DNA from: Sambucus nigra
Taxonomy: Eukaryota; Streptophyta; Magnoliopsida; Dipsacales; Adoxaceae
Reading direction: 5' to 3'
Length of the DNA: 64,000 nucleotides
Assembly (NCBI GenBank): GCA_949130495.1
Contig: OX422213.1
Coordinates: forward strand, 541,183,467 to 541,247,466
Below the pieces are notes generated by a model. The model was not told where the DNA came from. It did no database searches and was given only the letters and a program-made list of their open reading frames with translations. The position numbers were made by a program, and so were the translations under genes. Positions 10,786 to 22,200 of the stretch are shown piece after piece (within the stretch, counting starts at the first letter, position 1; the number at the start of each line of letters is the position of its first letter).

Positions 10786-11565
10786 ATTTAAAAATACCCC
10801 GAAGGCCCCCAATTTTAAAATTATTTTACTTTAAAATCAATTTCCTTATTGAGATATGCGGAAGCGAGTTGATGGTTCAAACAAATAAACAAATTTTAAT
10901 TTCTTCTAAATTAAAATTAAACCAAAGTGAAAATAATTAAAACACACACACACATTAATTTCAATTTCACTTAAACCATATTAATTAATCTGAGTCCTAG
11001 AAAATTTGCCTAAGTCATATTTTTCAATTTTATCAAGTTAGGTCAAACCATTTTTATCAATTAAATTAAATGAATTGAATTAAAGATAACTAAACATTAC
11101 CCAATATTAATTTGCACCAAATTAAACAAGTAGTGATTAAATTAATTCAATTTTATCTTTTTACCTAAGCATGTGTTCTAGGTGAGTATAGCAAGATAAA
11201 ATAAACAATTAATCCACTACGCCGCGATGTACGATGAAAAAACAACCTCAGACGGCCCTAGCCTTAAGTCCACAAATTATGGATTTACAAATTACAAGAC
11301 AGAAAGACTTACAACACTCGACTCGATCCCTCTCAAGCCCCGACGCTTCTTTTTGTAAAAACCTCTGCCTAGTAGACAACCCTGGAACTCCACCAGAATC
11401 TTGGAATCAACAATGAGACATAGGCACATCGTCAACCACACATGGAGCCTTTGACCATGTGAGAATGCCTCAGCAAAACAATGACTTATTCTTTGAGGGA
11501 TTTAGAAGTAAACCCAAACTTCTCTTTGAACGGAAGATATGAACCCGGTCCCAAAACTCCAAGCA

Positions 11566-11568
<3 letters not shown>

Positions 11569-11616
<48 letters not shown>
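11569..11616. repeat. (TA)n(GA)n microsatellite
   Basis: A TA run at 11569-11595 passes into GA repeats at 11596-11616. It lies at the same LTR position as the tracts at 2805-2871 and 5370-5422. Confidence 0.95.
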
Positions 11617-11617
<1 letters not shown>

Positions 11618-12221
11618 TACTTGTAATAAACAAAATGGGTGTAAACTAAAGTTTAAATGAATTTTTGTTTGAAAAATTGACACTTTAAAACATGAACTTT
11701 TTCTTTTTCTCTTTTGCTCTCAAACTCTCTCTTGGAGATAGATGTGTATGAAAAAGTTATCTTTCCAAAGTTGATTACCACACTTTGATAATCAGTCAAA
11801 AGTTAGTGGGGCAAGATAATGGGAAAGTGGGTGAACACTGTCAAAAACTGCCATTTAACTGTTCCCACCAAATCTCGTTCGAACGACATTTTCGTTCGAA
11901 TGAAATCTCGTTCGAACGAGGCTTGTAACGAAGTTCCAGTGTGAACTCGTTCGAAATCTTGTTGGAAATCTCGTTCGAACGATATTTCGAACAAAGTTCC
12001 AGTGGCCAATATGGGAACTCGTTGGCAAACTCGTTCGAACGACATTTGGTTCGAACAAAAAACTCGTTCGAACGACATATCGAACGAACTTCCAGAAAGT
12101 TGGAATTTTTCATTTTTACCTCAGAAACTTTATAAAGTTTATTTAAAGTTTTAATTAAATCTTTCTGAAAATAAACAACAGTTTTAATTAAACCTACACC
12201 CAATATAAACTGTTCCACGCT

Positions 12222-12223
<2 letters not shown>

Positions 12224-12298
<75 letters not shown>
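12224..12298. repeat. (TA)n microsatellite
   Basis: A 75-base run of TA between GCTCC and GTAATGCATTC. Other LTR copies of this family hold only a few TA units at this place (near 2125 and 61460). Confidence 0.95.
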
Positions 12299-12301
<3 letters not shown>

Positions 12302-12526
12302 ATGCATTCATACCTTGGGAGCATGGAACCACTTTTGATGATGTAGAAATGAGGCACTTAAACTCGGCATTTTGATGAAGGTTTACACACTTGGCCGCTA
12401 CGTCTTCAAGAAACAAGTCATAGGCTTGGAGGATGATTAATATACTCTATCCTATGACTCAAACGTTTTTGTCCAGAAATTGAGCCAAAACTACAAAGGA
12501 CTCAATTAGAAATTTGTCTCCTTACA

Positions 12527-12559
12527 ATACGCTATTAAGAACAAATATATATATATATA
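12527..12559 (-). repeat. Tat 3' LTR, piece 2
   Basis: Thirty-three bases (ATACGCTATTAAGAACAAAT then TA repeats) continue the Tat LTR in register with 60875-60900. They join the copia right end to the Helitron end at 12560. Confidence 0.75.
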
Positions 12560-12571
12560 CTAGGGTATGCC

Positions 12572-12587
12572 CGTGCCTGAAGGCACG
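12572..12587 (-). other. Helitron 3' subterminal hairpin
   Basis: CGTGCCT and AGGCACG form a perfect stem around a GA loop, 8 bases from the CTAG terminus. This is the position of the transposition-terminating hairpin in Helitrons. Confidence 0.75.
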
Positions 12588-13119
12588 CTGATAGTTTTGA
12601 AATGCGTAAAGACGTGCCTTAATACGATGGCAAGTGCCCTCACTAAAGGGACAGTTGGTCTCGAGTTCGGAACACATGAACAACTTTTTTATATATGTTC
12701 GTGCCTAAAAGCACGACGTAAATTCCAAAAATTTCAAAGTACATAATTTCAAAATGGTGAAAATTTCGTTCCCCGACAAAATTTGTAAAGTTTGTAATTT
12801 TTTTTTAATTTCGAAAACAAACCAAAGATCATAATTTTTTTTAAACATTCACGTATATCTTTTAGAAAATGGTTGAAAATAGTTTTTGAAATGTTTATCG
12901 TTTTTCTATTAAACTGTCCCACCATTATACTGCATATATTATCATGTATGCATCCAGTATGTATAGAATTGCAGTCATATCCTGCACAAAAGGTTGAATA
13001 TCAAAACATATGGTAGTGTGATGGTAATTTTTCACTTTAACTAACAACTCTATAGTAAAATAACCAAACAAAATTAGATCATATTGTAGGCCATTTTCAA
13101 GTTTTAGCCTGTGGATATC

Positions 13120-13585
13120 TTAGTTGCAGTCACTCAAAAATGCCTTAATCTCCTTAAACTTGTGAGCGATAAGAGCATCAAGATCCCAAAAGTTCTCCAC
13201 CCATGCATTCCTTGCAACGTCTGCCTCCTCTCGATGGCCATACCTCCTAAAGAGCACCTGGACGCAACTTGTCCACTTCCTTCTCCAAATAATAGAAGGC
13301 TTGTTGACCTGACTGAACGTAATCATTCTCAACTCTTAAACATCAGCCCAATTAGTATTCTGCATCTGGATCGCCCATATCTATAGCTTTGACTAATAAT
13401 GCATCTCCTATAGCTTTACATGCCCCAGGGATACGGTATTTGTGACGAAGTCTGGACAGCCAATATGTATTCGATTTGTCAACCTCCAGAGCCAATTCAA
13501 AGTTCTCCTTTGTCATCCTGAGGAGTGGGGTGAGGAATTTATCATTGAGTTTATAGTAATCAATCACTCTATCAACTTCCTTCAC
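13120..13585 (-). pseudogene. captured gene fragment 1, product unrecognised
   Basis: The minus strand gives a protein-like sequence in two frames. The first (13585-13352) includes [20 protein letters not shown] and [20 protein letters not shown]. After a stop near 13355 the likely continuation changes frame and includes YGHREEADVARNAWVENFW and DLDALIAHKFKEIKAFLSD, ending at a stop near 13120. Codon pattern and amino-acid composition look like a soluble host protein, not a transposon protein. I do not recognise the family. It lies in the Helitron and has the same orientation as it, which fits gene capture. There are at least one stop and one or two frame changes. Confidence 0.55.
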
Positions 13586-14912
13586 AACATTTCACCCTTT
13601 GGCGATGAGCTCCATCGCCTTCTTATTTTTGTTGTGCATTCCTCTACGTGGATTAAAGTGGGCAAGATGAAAGGTCTGTTTAAGATTAGCCTTTATAAGT
13701 AAGGATTTCAACATATTATTTGTCTTTGTGTGGAATCAATCACAATAATCCTCCCTGAGTTTAAAGATATAGAACCCCAACTACAGCATATCAGTTGATT
13801 GTCGTGGCAATGTTGAGAGCTTTCTAGTCAACAATCGCGGAGATTCGGGTATATCGATATTTTAGGAAATAACCATCCAGAATGCCTATTTCTGTCGTAT
13901 CAAATTTTAATATTCTAAAATGATTGTTCAATGTTTACCAATAATGATGTTTAAGTGAAAGAAATATATGTCCATTTTTTATCACTCTACCAACGTAATA
14001 ACTATCATGCCACTATTGTATCAATCTTGAGACTTGTATCAACATATAATCAGCAACAATAGAGATTTGACATCAGAACCAAATTAAAATAGATCAGTAC
14101 GAACTTGTAAAAGGAAAATTAAAATAGAAACAAATCAGCTTAAAAACAAATTGAAACAAATCAGAAACATAAACAGACCATACATGATATTAAAACCAAT
14201 AGAGCTTTGTCATCAAATTGCCAAACATTAAAGAGTTGATGAAATAATTGACAACAGAACATTCAAAATGAAATTTTAAAACACTTATAATCATCATATC
14301 TCAATTAAAATATGGATACGGGGGTCATTAGAAAATCAATCAAATACCTAAATGAGTATGGTTTGTTTAATTAGACAAATAAAAAAGTGGATTTATTTAC
14401 CTCGGTTAGATGAAGAGCCGCACAAAGGTGTGAGGCAAATGGGGAGAGTGGGACTTCACCTTCCTCTGATCAATTTCATGAAGCTCTATTTCTGGAAATC
14501 CAACCCCCAAATCTGACAGCTAAAGAGAGTGAGACCCACAAATTTGTAAAAGAACAGCCATCTTAATATCTCTTAATTTAAGTTTGCATAAACATATGAT
14601 AGCTGAAACATTATGTGAGTTGAAATTAAAAAACATGGGTACACACCAGTTAAATTTTATGGCACGTTGGCAATGTTAAGAAATTAGTGCACGTGAATAT
14701 ATTTTTTTTGTAAAATAATGACAATATAAACTGACAGAATTCAAGCCTGAAATTGCAAGATATATTTGGCCTCGTTCACTGGTTCAAACCAATGAAATTA
14801 CCAAACTGAAATCAATGGCAATTGTCCAAGTGCACGACAACCTACTTTTTGGAAACATTCAAAAATTAAGATAATAAATTACATAAATATTACAAAATTT
14901 TACCCAAAGGTC
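13586..14912. other. non-coding Helitron interior
   Basis: A/T-rich sequence between the two captured fragments. No frame, RNA gene or repeat was recognised. It may hold intron or 3' flank of the captured gene. Confidence 0.5.
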
Positions 14913-15395
14913 TCAATTCCCTAGGTACACCTTCAAACTTCCCTGAATTAACATCTGATTGTAACATTGGTCTCTTGCCATTTTCCATTGAATGTCCTCT
15001 GCTAGATGCTCCTTATTTTGAGTCAGCATTACAGAATTCAGATCAGCCCTTTCATAACTCGCTTCTCTAACATTGTCAACAGAGATACCAAATCCTAATG
15101 ATGTCTTTCCAACATTATGATCTCTAGTAGCTGAGATGCTAAAAGTAAAAGAAGGTTTCCACCATGATTTGAATGCTAAGGCTACAAACGAACCGATAGG
15201 CCCCAACTTCCCCTTCACTAAGAAGTTTTTATTAGCCTCCCAAGATGCAACAACCTGAAATGTAGAATCTTCGATATTGTTTGAAGCTTTGTAATCATCA
15301 ATGTTGGTCTGTAACTCAAAGCCGAAGTCAATGTAATTAGTTATTCCAACTACTTTATTTTCTTTCAATGGGTTCTTCACCCGCCTTTGGACCAC
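14913..15395 (-). pseudogene. captured gene fragment 2, product unrecognised
   Basis: An open stretch of 160 codons with host-like composition. It includes ENKVVGITNYIDFGFELQTN, SFVALAFKSWWKPSFTFSIS and TSLGFGISVDNVREASYERA, and ends KVYLGN. Alternating hydrophobic and polar residues with many aromatics suggest beta structure, but I cannot name the family. Upstream of codon 1 the frame runs a little further with no clear start, so this is likely an internal or 3' exon. A possible splice donor (AAG then GTGTAC) lies near the end, around 14930. It has the same orientation as fragment 1 and the Helitron. Whether the two fragments come from one gene is unknown. Confidence 0.55.
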
Positions 15396-15517
15396 AACGT
15401 GTTGATAGAAAGAGGCAATGAACTGCTAAAGATAACACTTTTGAGCTACAACAGCTACAACGGTGGGCCCCCCTACTCCATCGCTTCCTTGACCTGGCTT
15501 GTTGTCCAATGTCGTGT

Positions 15518-15522
15518 GTTTA
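15518..15522. other. left target-site duplication (gttta) of the copia array
   Basis: The bases gttta immediately precede the first LTR at 15523. The same five bases follow the last LTR at 39471-39475. Confidence 0.85.
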
Positions 15523-16229
15523 TGAAGCCCTTATACCTTTGACTCACTTGAGTCTACATTGTATAAGTGCTCATCTAGTTTGGAAATTATGACAAAATTG
15601 TGTCTACATAGAAACCAAAGAGCCTCAGAAGTTGGATTGCCTATTCATCTCTCTTTCTTGTTACGATCAAGAGACTATTGCCAACACTCACACATTTAGA
15701 ATTCATCTTTTCCACATAATACTGCATAAGTTTGTGTGTACATGTGTTGTGTGTGTTTAAATCCCTAACTTTGATTTTTAATCATTTTTTGGGATTTTTT
15801 AAACATTTTTAAATCATGTTTTAAATAATTAAAACTTGTTTTAAAAAGTTTTGGGGTCAATCTCTTAATATGACTTGTTGTATTTTATGGCCTAAAGTTA
15901 CCTTGGGTAGAATGCGAAAGCGGCTGAGACTTCAGGGTAGTCTTTGTAATTAGTTTTGACGCGCGTTTAACATCCCATAACTGGCCAACACCTGTCTGCC
16001 TTTGATTGGTTAGATTTGTGTTTATTTACTGAGACAATAGGAGCGTGTGTTATCAGCCCTTGGATCATTTCTTATCAACGGTCTGCTTGTTGCCTTGATG
16101 GATCCCCGTGTATCTTTTTAAGCCAATCAGCGCTCGTTTAAGCACCGCCTTTTGTGAGCCATTAGATTCAAGTCAATCTAAATTGACTCAATCTCAGCCC
16201 TTCGTTTGGATCAGATATCTCGAACCTTC
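15523..16229 (+). repeat. copia array LTR A, left part
   Basis: Starts TGAAGCCCTTATACC and matches the first 700 bases of LTRs B-E, including the CCAAT-like words of U3. It is cut at 16229 by the Tekay-type insertion and resumes at 27099. Confidence 0.9.
16225..16229. other. left target-site duplication (ccttc) of the Tekay-type element
   Basis: The bases ccttc before TGTGACACCCCG at 16230 are repeated at 27099-27103, directly after the element's other end. The uninterrupted LTRs read CGAACCTTCCTCTCACC here. Confidence 0.95.
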
Positions 16230-19224
16230 TGTGACACCCCGCCTAATTAAATATCGGGCGATCACTCCTTTAATAAATTAAATCAAGGTAAACAGTTGGT
16301 TCATTCTCAGCATCACTGTCGATAAAAATACGTTTTCCAATTTAACACCCTAAATAATTAAGCTAAGTGTCAAAACCATTTTCATACATGCTTTCCAAAT
16401 TTTATTTAAAGAAAAACATTTGTTTTATTAACAATATTTCTACAATTAAGAATCACACCACAATAAACCTGGAACACAAAGTCCAATAATAATAATACAT
16501 TCGTCAATCGAATGTCCACATATGAAAACTAAAGTTACCAATACAAACTGAATAAAACCCATCATAACAATACTGGAAAACAGAAATACAAATGTCCCAA
16601 CAATAATGAAATAATGGAAAGGGTGACACATGCCCAATAAATGAGAATGCTAAAAGTGGAGTCAATAAGGGAAGCCGTCTACGCAAGTAACCTGCAACTC
16701 CCACCTAAGTTGCAGCACATTCCTTTCAAGGGATCCTAAGCAAGACGCCCTTGTGGCTGGGCACCTGAAATATATACATATATATACAAGACAGAGAGAG
16801 AAAAAGAAACGGGTCAGAGCCCGAAAGTGTGTTTGATTTAAAAATACGTTTAGCAAGTATTTAAATTGTTACAGGCCAATGCAACAACATATTAGAGCGA
16901 CACTCTCTTGAGAAATTCTCACCTCTCTTCTATTGTGCACACCTATCGTGCTAACCTTCCCAACGGTTTATCTTAACATTTTATCATAATAACCTTCCCA
17001 GTAAATTAGCGTATCTTAAACTTACTCATAAGATTTCAAAACCGAACAATATTTTTGGTTTAAAAAGAATACTACCAATTAGTAGCACTACACTTGTTTT
17101 AGCTTTTATTCATTTATAAAGTTTCCCAATGACATATTATACTTCCACAAAACAATTACTTACTATATGTGTCATCAACCATGTCCTACTCATCAAATCA
17201 CAGTAGGCAGTTCCAAATTTCAAAATTTCATATATATATTAACTACTCTTATAATATATTATAACAGCACCCCAACTAAATTATGGTGTGTGCATCTCTA
17301 CTATCCAGAAGCCCGTATCACTCATATTAAGGGGAATACAATCGGAATCACTCTCGAATTGTATTAACATGAATACACAAACAATATTGAGGCGAAGAAT
17401 AGATTCCAAGTCTCTAAGAGGATGACACATGCCTGCGTCTCTTAGGACCGTCTGAACTATAACGTCGATAGCCTGTACCAAGGATATCTATCTTCTAGGG
17501 TACAAGTCCATATCCCCCATAAAGGTCCCATCGAGATAAGACTTTTCCCAACGCGGAAACCTCAGGGGTAGCAAGTAGCGTGGGCATGATTTTCACAAGT
17601 ATATAATATATGTACACACAATCATATAAAGATACCACTTTATCATATTAATATAGGTTCTTCTCGTCACCCATAATTATACCAATTATCCTAAATTTCT
17701 CATTTATAGAATTACGTATAAGGTTTTCTTCCTAACCTTAACTCGAAGGGTTTTCTCACTCATTACCTGACACTCGTGGACTATATCCTCACAAATCTGA
17801 AATTCAGTAAGTGTTTTTATTAGGTTCCAATGTAACTCTCTTACGCACGTCACCCTTTAAATTTATAAATTCACCAACCCTAAAGTAAATGTCCCATAAA
17901 TACCATTCTCGTTGAAGATTAAAGGTCCAAACATTTATTCCTATGCCCTACTGGTCGTCAATGTCTCCCAAATAATTTTATCAAGAATGCCCAAGAATTA
18001 TATCACGACAATTTGAATTTAACTCATTTAAAGAGGGAATTAGGAGTCTGCCAGGAGGGGTCGATCGATCGAAGCTTGGGGCTCGATCAATCGAACCTTC
18101 GATCGATCGAAGCTCTAGGCTCGATCGATCGATCAAGCAGGTCTGGAAAAAATTCTGCAGAATGCAGTTACTGGTTTCACTAAACTTCTTCATCCAAAAC
18201 TATGTTTTTCCATTCCAATCGTCCCAAAAATCCTACTATCATCATTATAACATTATACCAGGTGTTTATAACGTAAAGCATGTGTATAACTATCATTAAA
18301 CATGGATAATTAACTCAAAATCCCATCTAATCATCAAGAACCCTAGAGTTTTCCTTAATCAAGGTTCTAATATGTTTTTACCAGAAATTCCTGCTAATAT
18401 ATCATCAAAATTTCGTGGGTTATATTCCTCTACATGGCAAGGGTTCCAGAATTTCCATATAATCAAAACTACATGCATTATCCTAACACAAATTTAGGTT
18501 TCTTCCATAGTTTCCATCTCTAAACAATCCTAGACTAATATGAAGATTGCATTAATGAAAATACGCAAGTCAAATACTTTCCTGGGATTTTTGGTATGTA
18601 GATTCATGGCTGATTTTGGTTTGGTTGCGTTCCTTGCCTCGCGATCTACGCGGTGGTGGTGGTGGCGGTGCAATCCGGTGGCTTTTTGGCCTTGAATTAC
18701 CTTGGAGCTGTCCCCTCTCTTCTCCAATGGCCGTCACTTGATTTCTGGATATTCTAACCCTAAAAGTCTAACCTAATGGCTGATATAGGTTGCTAAAATT
18801 CGTGGGTTTAATTACCCAATTATGTAAAATGACTAAAATGCCCGCTCGGGGTACTAATTAGGCCTAAAAATGTCCCGAGACCCAAACTACACCCCGGGTA
18901 CACTTTTCTGAGTATCTCGACCCTACCGGACGCGTTGGCGCACTCAAAATGACCATACGGACAACTTATAAAATATTCACTTTTTATTTAACCAAATTAG
19001 TCCCGACGTGACACAAACACGTTCCGACTTAAATTTCCAAAATCGTCATTTAATTCACTCACGACATTCAATATAACCAATATAATATATTACTTTGCTC
19101 ATTAGTAATATTCAACCAATTTCCCATTATTACTAACTCTCGTCACGTTAATAATTATAACATAATTAATTTCCAATTTAATAAATCCCCAAATTAATAT
19201 AGCATAAAAATACGGGGTATTACA
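16230..19224 (-). repeat. Tekay-type 3' LTR
   Basis: The minus strand starts TGTAATACCCCG at 19224 and ends CGGGGTGTCACA at 16230. Its partner is 24101-27098. A cluster of GATC repeats with several ATCGATCGA words lies at 18061-18134. Only short chance reading frames were seen. Confidence 0.93.
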
Positions 19225-19226
19225 TA

Positions 19227-19236
19227 CTTCCCCCCT
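19227..19236 (-). other. polypurine tract of the Tekay-type element
   Basis: The minus strand reads AGGGGGGAAG directly upstream of the 3' LTR start at 19224, the expected plus-strand priming site. Confidence 0.85.
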
Positions 19237-22200
19237 AATAACGGAATTTCGTCCCAAAATTCGGAAAATGAGGCATACCTGGTAAAAACAACTCTGGATA
19301 TCTCTTGCGCATATCTGCCTCACGCTCCCAAGTGGATTCCTCCACATTATGATGCTCCCACTGGACTCGCACAAGTGGAACTATTTTCGACCTCAATCTC
19401 CTCTCACTATAGTCTAGAATAGCCACTGGTCTCTCCTCGTAAGAGCTATCAGACTGTAAGTCTATCTCATCTATCGCAATGTGAGTATGGGCCATATAAT
19501 CCCGAAAATATCGTCTCAACGACGAGATGTGGAATACATCGTGTATGCGATGTAAATGTTCTGGCAATCCCAACCTGTATGCAACCGGCCCAATCCTCTC
19601 GATGATGGGAAATGGTCCCATGTACCTCGGAGCCAACTTCCCCTTCTTCCCGAACCTCATCACTTCCTTCATAGGGGATACAAGCAATAACACTTGATCT
19701 CCCACATTAAACTCCCGGAAGAACCGTTTCGCATCGGCGTAGCTCTTCTTCCTGTCCTGGGCTACCCGAATACGACTCCTGATTATCTCAATCCTCGCGG
19801 AGGTCTCCTGAATCACTTCTGGTTCAAGCAACTTGTTGTCCCCCACCTCGAGCTAACAAGTTGGAGAACGACAAAGCCTACCATACAAAGCCTCAAATGG
19901 AGCCATACCAATCGTAAACTGATAAGAGTTATTATAAGAAAACTCTACCAGTGGAAGATGTAGCTCCCAACCTCCTCCAAAATCGAGAACACACATGTGT
20001 AGCATATCCTCTAACATCTGATTAGTACGCTCTGTCTGTCCATCTGTCTGTGGGTGGTAAGCTGAACTCAACCTCAAATCAGTACCCATAGCCTCCTGAA
20101 AACTTTCACAGAAACGTGACACAAAGATCTTGTCTCTATCTGACACAATATTCAGGGGCACCCCGTGTAATCTGACAATCTCCGCGATGAAAAATTGAGC
20201 ATACTGACTCGTGGTATAATCTTTTCGCACCGGCAGAAAATGAGACACCTTGGTCAAACTGTCTACAATCACCCAGATAGAATCGTGGCCCCGATGTGAT
20301 GTAGGCAACCCTGTAATGAAATCCATTGAAATACTCTCCCACTTCCACGCGGGTACTTCCAATGGCTGAAGCAATCCTGACTGTTTCTAATGGTCCACCT
20401 TCACCAGCTGGCAGGTAGAACACTTGGACACGAACTCTGTGATGTCCTTCTTCATCCCACTCCACCAGTATTGTCTCCTCATATCCTGGTACATCTTATC
20501 GCCTCCCGGATGTACTGCAAATCGGGACCCATGAGAATGAGTCATCACTGCATGACGTAATTCTGCTCCTTCTGGAACTACCAATCTCCCATTAAACCGT
20601 AAACCTCCATCAGAACTAACAGAATAGGACTCAGCACCCTCGGCTAGAAGTCGCACAATCTGCTCCTGGCGAAACGGGTCTGTGGTCTGTGCCTGTATCA
20701 CCCTCGTAACAATCTCGGGGGTGACTGACATCACGGATATGAAAGAACGTGCCATTGCATCCTGGTGACCCAACTCCTTCCATTTTGCTTTCCAGACGTC
20801 CGCTACATCGTCTATCGGTCTATGGCTCAACGCATCAGCAACTACGTTGGCCTTCCCCGGATGATACGGTATATCGAACTGGTAGTCTTTAACAAACTCT
20901 AACCATCTGCGCTGACGCATATTCAGCTCTCGCTGAGTGAACATGTACTGCAGTGACTTATGGTCTGTGAACAAACGGAATTTCTCCCCCAATAAATAGT
21001 GCCTCCATATCCTCAAAGAAAAGACGACCGCTTCTAACTCCAGGTCGTGGGTGGGGTAATTCTTCTCATGCGGCTTAATCTTGCGGGAAGAAAAAGTTAT
21101 AGCCTTCTCCTCCTGCTGAAGTACTCCCTCAAGTCCCGTAAGGACGCATCGGTGTAAACTAGGTACTCTACACCCGACTTTGGTAGTGCAAGGACTGGCG
21201 CTGAAGTAAGCTTGTCTTTCAGCTCATCGAAAGCCAACTGACAAGCGTCATCCCAAACATATGGTACCCCTTTGCGAGTCAGATTCGTCAATGGACCCAC
21301 TATTTTGGAGAATCCCCGAATGAATCTCCTGTAGTAATCGGCTAACCCCAAGAAACTACGCACTTCCGTCGGTGTCGTGGGCTGTCCCCACTCCCTCACC
21401 GCTGACACTTTGCTCGGGTCAACTGCAATCCCCTGCTCAGAAACAACATGGCCCAAGAACTGTACCTCTCGCTACCAGAATCCACACTTCTCGTACTTAG
21501 CATACAATTGATGCTCTCGTAGAGTCTGAAGAACCTTCCTCAAGTGCTCGGCATGCTCCTCCTCGGAGTGTGAATATATCAAGATGTCATCTATGAAGAC
21601 GATGACAAATTGATCCAAGAAATCTCTGAATACTCGATTCATAAAGTCCAGGAAAATGGCTGCGGCATTTGTGAGTCCGAACGACATCACCCTGAACTCA
21701 CATGACCCATATCTCGATAAGAAGGCAGTCTTTGAAACATCCTGCTCTCTAATACGTAACTGATGGTACCCCGACCTCAGATCTATCTTCGAAAAGAAAG
21801 TTGCGCCCCTCAGTTGGTCGAACAGATCATCGATTCGAGGTAACAGATATTTATTCCATATCGTGACCTTGTTCAGCTCCCGGTAGTCCACACACAATCT
21901 TAGTGAACCATCTCTCTTCTTCATAAACAAGACTGGAGTGTCCCAAGGTGAGGTACTCCTACGAATAAAGCCCTGACCTAACAGCTGCTCTATCTGATCT
22001 CGTAGCTCTCGCATCTCTGCCGGAGCCATACGGTACAGTGCGCGTGCTATAGGTCTCGTATAGGGTAATAAATCTATAACAAAGTCTATCTCACGACTGG
22101 GCGGTAGGCCTGGTATCTCCTGAAACACATCGGAATACTCCATGACAACATGGATCGAATCTAAGGGAATCACAACCTCCTTAGAGGTATCCTCCTCTAT

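Larger units (their letters stand above)
4605..12526 (-). mobile_element. gag-only copia retrotransposon (pol-less)
   Basis: The element has a 3' LTR at 4605-6800, a 5' LTR at 10789-12526, an initiator-Met primer site at 10774-10785 and a polypurine tract near 6801-6811, all on the minus strand. The 4 kb interior holds a gag-like frame with two zinc-knuckle regions, followed by about 2 kb of A/T-rich non-coding DNA. No protease, integrase, RT or RNase H motif is visible, so it would depend on another element for movement. The near-matching repeats atagg (4600-4604) and atacg (12527-12531) are its target-site duplication in the Tat LTR. Confidence 0.85.
10789..12526 (-). repeat. copia 5' LTR (gag-only family)
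   Basis: Partner of 4605-6800. The plus-strand left end has decayed from TG to TA, and the right end reads CTCCTTACA at 12526. It carries (TA)n(GA)n at 11569-11616, a dense cluster of TCGTTCGAACGA-type palindromes at about 11875-12090, and a long (TA)n at 12224-12298. Confidence 0.9.

Noticed and set aside
12620..12690. tRNA-derived SINE (a TCGAGTTCGGAA word resembling an RNA polymerase III B box)
   Set aside because: The match to the B box is poor, no convincing A box at the right distance was found, and there is no tail or target duplication.
18530..18727. Short minus-strand frame with a run of His in the Tekay-type LTR (also 26403-26600)
   Set aside because: It comes from a GGTGGTGGTGG-type repeat inside the LTR, and the frame has no known domain.
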